Origin: Acerihabitans arboris
GTDB lineage: Bacteria; Pseudomonadota; Gammaproteobacteria; Enterobacterales; Enterobacteriaceae
NCBI RefSeq assembly: GCF_010131535.1
Contig: NZ_WUBS01000013.1
Location: 62,001 to 126,000 of the forward strand
Direction of reading: 5' to 3'
Length of the DNA: 64,000 bases
Below are positions 29,652 to 37,054 of this stretch, piece after piece (within the stretch, counting starts at the first letter, position 1; each line of letters begins with the position of its first letter). Made by a program: the position numbers and the translations under genes. The notes under the pieces are model-generated. The model was not told where the DNA came from. It worked only from the letters and a program-made list of their open reading frames with translations, and made no database searches.

Positions 29652-30353
29652 TTAATACCCCGCGATATCCCCGGCCAGTCCTTTCACTAATTCCGGCCCG
29701 GAGCTGGTGCCGACCAGTTCGGCCCCGGCTTCGAACATCGCCTTCATTTTTTCCAGCGTATTGACCTTACCGGAAACTTTTACCCGGCAGGGAGCCTGGA
29801 TATTATTTTTCAGGATCCGCACGTCCTCGACGGTGGCGGCGCAGCCGCCCTTTCCCCACCCGCTGGACTGTTTAACCCAATCAATGCCGGCTTCATAAGC
29901 ATAACGGGTGGCTTTGATTTTTAACGCCTCGGTGGTAATAAAGCCAAATTCCAGCATGGCTTTTACCTTCATCCCGGCGTCATGCGCTACCGCGGCAACC
30001 TGTTTTAATTCCTCAAAATAGCGGTCTTCCATACCGCCGAGCAAAAACCCCGGGTTCGGCGGAAAATCGAACTCATCGGCGCCCTCTTTGGCCAGCTCGC
30101 GCACCAGCGCCACTTTCATCGCCGTGGTATCGTTGGCCTGGGGAAAATTGACCGTGGTGGCGACCCTGACCCCGGAGCCTTTCAGCACGTCCTTGGCCAG
30201 CGCCACCCAACAAGGGGCAATCATGGCCGCATCAAACTGATATTGCAGACAGAGATCCAGGTGCTTTAGCAGCTCGTCGCGCGTCAGATCCGCATTCACA
30301 TTGGTGAATTGGATGGCTTTGGCGACCTGGCGCGGGTCATTAAAGTTAATCAT
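29652..30353 (-). CDS. DeoC-family aldolase
   Basis: 233 residues (E. coli DeoC 259). Class I aldolase of the deoxyribose-phosphate aldolase family: VRVATTVNFPQAND (about residues 62-75), EFDFPPNPGFLLGG (about 93), the Schiff-base lysine in IDWVKQSSGWGKGG (about 157) and the second lysine in CRVKVSGKVNT (about 188). The segment QSSGWG in place of the usual TSTGF indicates a divergent subfamily, so the substrate may not be 2-deoxyribose 5-phosphate. It is the first gene of the operon, 254 bp from the divergent araC-type gene; AGGAG ribosome-binding site upstream. Confidence 0.83.
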   Translation of the reverse strand: MINFNDPRQVAKAIQFTNVNADLTRDELLKHLDLCLQYQFDAAMIAPCWVALAKDVLKGSGVRVATTVNFPQANDTTAMKVALVRELAKEGADEFDFPPNPGFLLGGMEDRYFEELKQVAAVAHDAGMKVKAMLEFGFITTEALKIKATRYAYEAGIDWVKQSSGWGKGGCAATVEDVRILKNNIQAPCRVKVSGKVNTLEKMKAMFEAGAELVGTSSGPELVKGLAGDIAGY

Positions 30354-30495
30354 GCAACAACACTCCTGCTTTTTTGGTTAAACCACATTGGCTAACGTAT
30401 TCATCATCAACATGGCTTTACCTTAGGGGCATTCCCCGCCCTGGCGTGATAGCGATAAATTTCAAAAATATGGATGGAAGTCCCCGGTCAATGAT

Positions 30496-30515
30496 TTTGT
30501 GAGACAGATCATAAA
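30496..30515. promoter_or_regulatory. CRP-like site in the divergent control region
   Basis: TGTGA-N6-TCATA (30498-30513) with flanking AT bases matches 9 of 10 core positions of the CRP consensus TGTGA-N6-TCACA. It lies between the sugar operon and the AraC regulator, where cAMP-CRP control of a sugar operon would be expected. Confidence 0.6.
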
Positions 30516-30607
30516 TCATCCGGCCCCTGCTCGGGCGATGCCGTTAAATAGGCTACTTTTAGCCATCGGTTTCCTGTTAAAGAACAGCACAACGGCCGGA
30601 ACAACCT

Positions 30608-31477
30608 ATGTCGACATCAAAAAAACAGACGCGGGTAATCTCCTCTTTTTATCGGGAATATGATGATTTCTCCACACTTTTTAACTATCGAATATTTCGC
30701 GCCGGTCATTTGCACACCGGCCCGGAGCATCATATAAAGCGTCAATCAGTGGTCGGCCACGAATTTATTTTCTGCCTGAAGGGCAAAGGACGGGTGAAAG
30801 TAGAAGATAAGCTGCATCGGGTGGCGGCCAATCAGCTGGTTTGGCTGCCGGTGAGGTGGCCTCATGAACATTATCCAGACGCGGACGATCCCTGGGAAAT
30901 TTTCTGGCTGCGGGTGGACGGCGGCAAGCTGAATAATATTATGTCGTTGCTTGAGATACAGAAACACCCGGTATTCCAGTTTGATTTTCCGGAAAAAATG
31001 GTCGGGATCTACCATACTATTTTTGGCCTGATGCGGTCTCATACCCTGATGAGCGAGGCGCAATGCGACATGGTTTGCGCCAATCTGGTCTTTACCCTGC
31101 TGGAAAGCCGCAGCGCCGAGGCGCTACGGTCCCCGATGATTATGCATCGCGGGCTGGGGCAATTGATTTACCAGATACACAGCCATTACCACGACGATTG
31201 GGATATCGAAAAATTTATGCATTTTTGCCAGGTGAGCAAATCACAGCTGTTTCGCCTGTTCAAGACGACGTTCAATCAAACCCCGCTGAAATGGCTGAAA
31301 AATTACCGCCTGTCCCAGGCGCGGCGGTTACTGGTTGAAACCGATGCCAGCATTGCCGCCATCGCCTATCAGGTCGGTTATAACGATCCGCTGCATTTTT
31401 CCCGCGATTTCCATCAGGCCGTCGGGCTGTCGCCGTCTGAGTTTCGCCGGCGGGAGAGCCTGGTAACATCGCTGTGA
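30608..31477 (+). CDS. AraC-family transcriptional regulator of the sugar operon
   Basis: 289 residues. An N-terminal cupin-like sensing domain (about 30-130, with HEFIFCLKGKGRVKVED and WLPVRWPHEHYP) is joined to a C-terminal AraC/XylS DNA-binding domain with two helix-turn-helix units: FCQVSKSQLFRLFKTTFN (about 211-228) and IAYQVGYNDPLHFSRDF (about 253-269), followed by the GLSPSEFRRR signature. Divergent placement from the deoC-first operon makes it the probable activator responding to the sugar. Confidence 0.9.
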   Translation: MSTSKKQTRVISSFYREYDDFSTLFNYRIFRAGHLHTGPEHHIKRQSVVGHEFIFCLKGKGRVKVEDKLHRVAANQLVWLPVRWPHEHYPDADDPWEIFWLRVDGGKLNNIMSLLEIQKHPVFQFDFPEKMVGIYHTIFGLMRSHTLMSEAQCDMVCANLVFTLLESRSAEALRSPMIMHRGLGQLIYQIHSHYHDDWDIEKFMHFCQVSKSQLFRLFKTTFNQTPLKWLKNYRLSQARRLLVETDASIAAIAYQVGYNDPLHFSRDFHQAVGLSPSEFRRRESLVTSL

Positions 31478-31652
31478 GATGACCGCCGGCAAACCGCCGC
31501 AAGGGTTTGCCGCAGCCATGATGGGCATCGCCTGGTCGTCAACGCCGATAGCCGCGCCGGCTTTTGCCACTCCGTGCCCCACCCCTTGCGCAGCGCCTTT
31601 CAACTGGCTACTGTTCTTGCTGGTTGACGGCACTTCACCGGAGCACAATGTC

Positions 31653-32774
31653 ATGTCTTTAACGTCCCTGGCGCGCCTGGACGATATACCCGTCGGCGAG
31701 TGGGATGCCCTGGTCCCGGCCGGACAACCCTTTCTGCGCCACGCCTTTCTCTCCTCGCTTGAAGACAGCGGCAGTCTTGGCCCGCGCTCGGGCTGGCGAG
31801 CCGATCATCTGCTATGGGCGCAAGACGGCCGTACCCTTGCCGCCATGCCCGGCTACCGGAAACAGCACTCCTACGGCGAATATGTATTCGACCAGGGCTG
31901 GGCAGAGGCCTGCGGGCGCGCCGGGATTGACTACTATCCCAAATGGCTTGGCGCCGTGCCCTTCAGCCCGGTGACCGGCGCCAGGCTGCTTGGCGACCCG
32001 GCGGCGGCGGCGCGGCTGCTGGCCGCGCTGCCGGAACATCTTGACCGGCACGGACTGTCCGGCGCGCATGTGAACTTTACCGACGCGCGGGCCAACGATC
32101 TTCTGGCGGCCGAACCGGACTGGCTCAGGCGCCTGGGCTGTCAGTACCATTGGTTCAACCGCGGTTACCGCGATTTCCAGGACTTTCTCGATACCCTGGC
32201 CTCGCGCAAACGTAAACAGATGCGCAAGGAACGCGAGCAGGTCGCGGCGCAGGGTATTGATTTCGAGTGGCTGGAGGGCGCCCGGGTGACCGAGGCGCAA
32301 TGGGACTTTATCTACGCCTGTTACGCCAATACCTACGCGGTGCGCGGCCGCCGGCCTTACCTGGCGCGGGACTTCTTCAGCCTGCTGGCCGAACGGATGC
32401 CCGATGCCATCCGGTTAGTGCTGGCCAGCCAGCAGGGCCGCCCGGTCGCCATGGCCTTCAGCCTGGTGGACGGCGCTACCTTTTATGGCCGCTATTGGGG
32501 ATGCCTGGCGGAGTTCGACCGGCTGCACTTCGAGACCTGTTTTTACCAGGGCATCGATTACGCCATTGCCCAGGGACTGGCGCGTTTTGACGCCGGCGCC
32601 CAGGGCGAGCACAAGCTTATCCGCGGCTTCGAGCCGGTGCTGACCGACTCATGGCACTACCTGTGCCACCCCGGCCTGCGCGAGGCGGTGGCGGATTTCC
32701 TGGCAGAGGAGCGGCTGGCCGTGCGTACGTGGGCGGAAGAGGCAAGGCTGTCATTACCTTACCGCCAGGCCTGA
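31653..32774 (+). CDS. GNAT/FemAB-like N-acyltransferase (DUF482 type)
   Basis: 373 residues. The order LPEHLDRHGLSGAHVNF, RKQMRKEREQVAAQGIDFEW, YANTYAVRGRRPYLARDFF and AQGEHKLIRGFEP is that of the DUF482 family of GNAT-fold peptidogalycan-biosynthesis-like proteins, which resemble FemAB aminoacyltransferases. The acceptor is unknown. ATG 31653 is used because the sequence MSLTSLARLDDIP matches the family's usual beginning; the frame is open from 31479, but that stretch is low in similarity to the family. Convergent with the ABC exporter gene 13 bp away. Confidence 0.78.
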   Translation: MSLTSLARLDDIPVGEWDALVPAGQPFLRHAFLSSLEDSGSLGPRSGWRADHLLWAQDGRTLAAMPGYRKQHSYGEYVFDQGWAEACGRAGIDYYPKWLGAVPFSPVTGARLLGDPAAAARLLAALPEHLDRHGLSGAHVNFTDARANDLLAAEPDWLRRLGCQYHWFNRGYRDFQDFLDTLASRKRKQMRKEREQVAAQGIDFEWLEGARVTEAQWDFIYACYANTYAVRGRRPYLARDFFSLLAERMPDAIRLVLASQQGRPVAMAFSLVDGATFYGRYWGCLAEFDRLHFETCFYQGIDYAIAQGLARFDAGAQGEHKLIRGFEPVLTDSWHYLCHPGLREAVADFLAEERLAVRTWAEEARLSLPYRQA

Positions 32775-32787
32775 GCGCGGCGCCAGC

Positions 32788-34620
32788 TTACTCCGCGCCG
32801 ACAAAACCGCCGGTCTGGTATTGCCATAACCGGGCATACAGCCCCTGCCGGGCCAACAGCTCGGCATGGCTGCCGACCTCGGCAATCCGCCCCTTATCCA
32901 GCACCACCAGCCGATCCATCTTGATGATGGTCGACAGCCGGTGGGCGATGGCAATGACCGTCTTGCCGCGCATCAGCACTTCCAGGCTCTCCTGGATCGC
33001 CGCTTCCACCTCCGAATCCAGGGCTGAGGTCGCCTCGTCCATAATCAGGATCGGCGCATCCTTGAGCAGCACCCGGGCGATGGCGATACGCTGGCGCTGG
33101 CCGCCGGAAAGCTTAACCCCGCGCTCGCCGACGTGGGCATCCAGTCCGGCGCGGCCCTGGGGGTCGGACAGCTGAGGGATAAACTCATCGGCGCGGGCGC
33201 GGCGTATGGCATCCCACAGCTCCGCGTCGCTGGCGCCGGGCCGGCCGTACAGCAGGTTATCGCGAATGGAACGGTGCAGCAGGGACGTATCCTGGGTGAT
33301 CATGCCGATCTGCGCCCGCAGGCTTTCCTGGCTGACCTGGGCAATATCCTGTCCATCGATAAGGATGCGCCCGCCGTCCAGGTCATACAGGCGCAGCAGC
33401 AGGTTGACCAGCGTGGATTTGCCGGCCCCGGACGGGCCGATCAGGCCGATTTTCTCGCCGGGGCGAATAGCCAGGTCCAGGCCGTTTATCACCCGTCGTT
33501 CCTGACCGTAGTTAAAATCGACGTGATCAAAACCTATGGCTCCCTGGCCTACCGCCAGCTTTTTCGCCCGCGGCCGGTCGGTGACGCTGACCGGCTGGGC
33601 GATGGTTTCCAGGCCGTCCTGCACCATGCCGATATTTTCGAAAATGCCGTTGACCACCCACATGATCCAGCCCGACATATTGACGATGCGGATCACCAGG
33701 CCGGTTGCCAGCGCAATGGCGCCCACGCTTATCAGCGACTGGGTCCATAACCAGAGCGCCAACCCGGTGGTGCCGACGATCAGCAGGCCGTTAAGCGCGG
33801 TGATCGCCACGTCCATACTGGTGACCACGCGGCTCGCCAGTTGCGTTTTCCAGGTTTGCTCGCTGATGGCCTCGCGGGCGTACTGCTGCTCCAGCGCCGT
33901 ATGCGCGAACAGCTTCAGGGTGGTGATATTGGTGTAGCCGTCGACAATGCAGCCCATCAGTTTGGAGCGGGCCTCGGAGGACTCCACCGATCGGGCCTTT
34001 ACCCGGGGGACGAAATAATACAGGCAGACCAGGTAACCGATAATCCAGGCCACCAGTGGAATCACCAGGCGCCAGTCCGCCTCGGCGAACAGCACCAGCG
34101 TGGTGATGGCGTAAATCAGCACATGCCATAGGGCGTCCACCGCCTGCACCAGCGAGTCGCGCAGCGAGTTGCCGGTCTGCATAATGCGTTGGGCGATACG
34201 GCCGGCAAAGTCGTTCTGGAAAAAGTTCAGGCTTTGCCGCAGCACGTAATTATGATTTTGCCAGCGGATCATGCTGGTCATGCCGGGACTGATGGTTTGG
34301 TGCACCAGCAAATCGTGCAGGCCGATAAACACCGGCCGCAGCACCAGGATCACCACCGCCATCCACAGCAGCTCGCCGCCGTGTTCGCCGAAAAACCGCG
34401 CGCCGGGCGTGGTGTTTACCAGGTCGATAATCCGGCTCAGGTAGCTGAACATCACCACCTCGATAAGCGCGCCGATCAAACCCACCAGCAGCAGCGCGGC
34501 AAAGCTTGGCCAGACCTGACGCAGGTAATACAGATAGAAGGGTAGCACCCGGCCGGGAGGAGCCTTATCCGGCGCATCCTGGAAAACATCGATAAATCGT
34601 TCGAAACGGCGATACAGCAT
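32788..34620 (-). CDS. ABC exporter, fused permease and ATPase
   Basis: 610 residues. An N-terminal six-helix transmembrane domain (about 25-330) is followed by an ATPase with Walker A GPSGAGKST (about residue 402), the Q-loop IGMITQD, the signature LSGGQRQRIA (about 508) and Walker B ILIMDEATSALDS (about 528), then the H-loop IAHRLST. It is a half-exporter that would dimerise (MsbA/HlyB-like arrangement). Both nucleotide-binding motifs are canonical. The transported compound is unknown and the neighbours do not point to one. Confidence 0.88.
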   Translation of the reverse strand: MLYRRFERFIDVFQDAPDKAPPGRVLPFYLYYLRQVWPSFAALLLVGLIGALIEVVMFSYLSRIIDLVNTTPGARFFGEHGGELLWMAVVILVLRPVFIGLHDLLVHQTISPGMTSMIRWQNHNYVLRQSLNFFQNDFAGRIAQRIMQTGNSLRDSLVQAVDALWHVLIYAITTLVLFAEADWRLVIPLVAWIIGYLVCLYYFVPRVKARSVESSEARSKLMGCIVDGYTNITTLKLFAHTALEQQYAREAISEQTWKTQLASRVVTSMDVAITALNGLLIVGTTGLALWLWTQSLISVGAIALATGLVIRIVNMSGWIMWVVNGIFENIGMVQDGLETIAQPVSVTDRPRAKKLAVGQGAIGFDHVDFNYGQERRVINGLDLAIRPGEKIGLIGPSGAGKSTLVNLLLRLYDLDGGRILIDGQDIAQVSQESLRAQIGMITQDTSLLHRSIRDNLLYGRPGASDAELWDAIRRARADEFIPQLSDPQGRAGLDAHVGERGVKLSGGQRQRIAIARVLLKDAPILIMDEATSALDSEVEAAIQESLEVLMRGKTVIAIAHRLSTIIKMDRLVVLDKGRIAEVGSHAELLARQGLYARLWQYQTGGFVGAE

Positions 34621-35006
34621 AACAATCCTCTCCGTGTTAAAGCAGGGCGCGCAGGCGATCTTGCCGACCGCAAAGCTGCGCCATCCCGGCGGGCTAACCT
34701 AAGCCGGGATAAAGAAGAGTAGTGCATTTCGCACCGGATTATCGACTCAATTAACGATTGATTTCAACGCGGTCGGGGATGACGGCGGGGGTATAAGGCC
34801 GGGGCATCGCCGGCGCGGGGTGCCATAAAAACGGCGCTTCCCCGGGAGAACGTCGTTTGCCGGCGTATTATCGCAGGCCCGCGTTACCCAGGGCGCGCCA
34901 ATCCACTGCTTCTCTTATTGATATCACCGGCCTGGGCCGGGCGGTTTTTTTTTCATCACTACGGGCAACCTTGCCCTTCGATGCGCGGGATCACACGACC
35001 GCGTCG
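34621..35006. other. Intergenic stretch between the exporter and the arcA stub
   Basis: 386 bp, GC-rich. It follows the truncated arginine deiminase stub and precedes the exporter start. A hairpin CCGGC/GCCGG with a nearby T9 run on the plus strand (34927-34953) resembles a terminator but no plus-strand gene is upstream. No further arginine deiminase codons were found in any frame. Confidence 0.35.
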
Positions 35007-35144
35007 CTAATCAGCGGACAGCTCATCGCGGTTGGCTGGCGTCAGGCGATTGCGGGCTTTCCCGGGCGCGCGCAGCAATACCTTGCGTAATTGCCCCACT
35101 GCCGAATAAACACCATAATCCGCAGGTTTTTGCTTATCAGTCAT
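35007..35144 (-). pseudogene. arcA: Truncated arginine deiminase (N-terminal 45 codons only)
   Basis: An ATG at 35144 with AGGAG five bases upstream, 15 bp after the arcD stop, starts an open frame of 45 codons ending in TAG at 35007. The product contains [15 protein letters not shown] and [12 protein letters not shown], which match the conserved N-terminus of arginine deiminase (GQLRxVxLHRP...RLTPxNCxELLFDD). It then ends where LFDDV should follow; the active-site domains are absent. With an antiporter upstream it is the remnant of an arcD-arcA deiminase operon. Confidence 0.8.
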
Positions 35145-35159
35145 ATTGGCTCCTGTCAT

Positions 35160-36668
35160 TTAGATAGTGATTACACCGGTAGCGAGACTCCAGAGCGCCG
35201 CGATGGCCGCAATCATCACGGCAATAAACAGTATCCTTTCCGTCGCGGTGAATAATTCCGCCTTCTGCTCGCGTTTTGCCAGAATAAACAGCACGGTGCC
35301 GGGGCCGTAAATAATGGCGGAGAGCAGCAGGTACTTCAATCCGCCGGCATAAATCATCAGCAACGCGTAAAAGGTGGCAATGGCGGCAAACGCCAGGTCT
35401 TTTTTATGCCCTCGCCAATCGGTTTCATATGTCTCGCCGGTCCAGGCCAGCTTTAAGGCATAGGCGCCCACCAATAAATAAGGGATAAGCGTTAACGAGC
35501 CGGTGAATTCAAGCGCCAGCTGGAAGGCGTAATCGCTGAACAGCGTCAGGATTAAGAACACCTGGATGGTGACATTGGTTAACCATACGGCCGCGGAAGG
35601 CACCCCCCGGCTGTTTTTCGTGGCGAAAACCCCGGGCATGCTTTGGCTTTTCGCGGCGGAGAACAGCACTTCCGCCGCCAGCAGCGACCACGAAAGGTAC
35701 GCGCCCAGAACCGAGATAATCAGCCCCGCGCTGATAAATACCGTCCCCCAGCGCCCGACCACCGCTTCGAGCACCCCGGCCATCGACGGCTGGCGCAAGG
35801 CGGCGAGATCCGGACGCAACAGTATGCCGTAGGACAGCATGGTTACCAGGATCATCAGGCACAACACGCCGATAAATCCCATCACCGTGGCAACGCCGAT
35901 ATGGCTGCGCCGCCTGGCATAACGGGAGTAAACGCTGGCGCCCTCAATGCCCAGGAATACGAATACGGTTACCAGCATGGTGCTGCGCACCTGGGAGAAC
36001 AGCGATTCGGGTTCTGCCACCGGCGTCACCGCCAGGGCGGCGCGGCCGGCATAGCCATAATCGTTGAGCCGGGATATGTCGCCGCTCTGCGCCAGATCGG
36101 GGGTACCCCAGAAGCTGGCGGCGAAAAAGTCGCCTTTGAAGGCGAATATCAAGACAATAACAAAGCAGAATATGGGAATGACTTTGGCAAAGGTGACAAG
36201 GGTATTTATTGATGTCGCGCCTTTTACCCCGCGTAGCAGCAGGATATGAAATCCCCATAGCATAACCGAGGCCGCCAATACCGCCGGCACGGTATTGCCG
36301 TTGCCAAATATCGGAAAAAAAGCGCCGAGCGTGGACTTGATCAGGACATAATAAGAAACGTTGCCGATACAGGTGCCCGCCCAAAATCCCAGGGCGGAGG
36401 CAAAACCCAAATAATCGCCGAATCCCTCTTTGGCATAAATAAATACCCCGGAATCAAGATCGGGTTTACGCTGGGCCAGCGTCTGGAATACCAAAGCCAG
36501 CGTCAGCATGCCCCCACCCGCGATAGCCCAGGCTATCATGGCGCCGAATCCCCCGGTGGCGCGGCCAAAGGTCGCCGGCAGGGAAAATATACCGGCACCG
36601 ATCATCGAACCTACCACTAAAGCCGTAAGTGACCAGAGAGACAATTTAGTATCTGGTGAGTTTGTCAT
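35160..36668 (-). CDS. arcD: Arginine/ornithine antiporter (APC family)
   Basis: 502 residues with about 12-13 hydrophobic segments. The N-terminal helix carries the APC motif GSMIGAGIFSLPATFG (about residues 21-36) and the loop ending GFGAMIAWAIAGGGML follows; EGASVYSRYARRRSHIG (about 240) is characteristic of the basic amino acid antiporter branch (ArcD/YjdE type). It exchanges arginine for ornithine in the deiminase pathway. ATG 36668 is preferred over a TTG four codons upstream. Since arcA next to it is truncated and no arcB/arcC genes are present, the pathway at this locus is incomplete. Confidence 0.83.
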   Translation of the reverse strand: MTNSPDTKLSLWSLTALVVGSMIGAGIFSLPATFGRATGGFGAMIAWAIAGGGMLTLALVFQTLAQRKPDLDSGVFIYAKEGFGDYLGFASALGFWAGTCIGNVSYYVLIKSTLGAFFPIFGNGNTVPAVLAASVMLWGFHILLLRGVKGATSINTLVTFAKVIPIFCFVIVLIFAFKGDFFAASFWGTPDLAQSGDISRLNDYGYAGRAALAVTPVAEPESLFSQVRSTMLVTVFVFLGIEGASVYSRYARRRSHIGVATVMGFIGVLCLMILVTMLSYGILLRPDLAALRQPSMAGVLEAVVGRWGTVFISAGLIISVLGAYLSWSLLAAEVLFSAAKSQSMPGVFATKNSRGVPSAAVWLTNVTIQVFLILTLFSDYAFQLALEFTGSLTLIPYLLVGAYALKLAWTGETYETDWRGHKKDLAFAAIATFYALLMIYAGGLKYLLLSAIIYGPGTVLFILAKREQKAELFTATERILFIAVMIAAIAALWSLATGVITI

Positions 36669-37054
36669 ATTTATTCTCAATGTCTTGCGGTAAATAATAA
36701 ACTAACCCGAACTTAAGCAAAAGAATTGTGATCCTTGCCAAAATTTAGGATTATCTCATTAATAATATGGGCGAATAATCATATTAAAAAAGCAATCGAC
36801 AGCATGTTCTGAAATAAAATAAATGATAAGTAATTATGGAGAAAATGTTTATTATGACGAAAAAATAACATAAATGGCTCTTACTTTTTTATTCCAACAA
36901 TAATTAACAGATTTACGTAATTCACCTATATTATCGTCCTAAACATCAATAAGGATTAAATCTATTTAATAGGAGCCAAATCAGACCACCTTTCAACTGA
37001 CAAAAAAATTATCGAGAAAAAAAGCAAAGCATCCCGCCCCGCCTTATGAAGGAA
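36669..37054. other. AT-rich control region before arcD
   Basis: 386 bp, strikingly AT-rich against the flanking genes. It is the only place for the arcD promoter (minus). I looked for FNR (TTGAT-N4-ATCAA) and ArgR boxes and found no convincing match. Confidence 0.4.

Noticed and set aside
34857..35090. 77-codon plus-strand ORF before arcD
   Set aside because: It is antisense to the arcA stub, which has a ribosome-binding site and family similarity.
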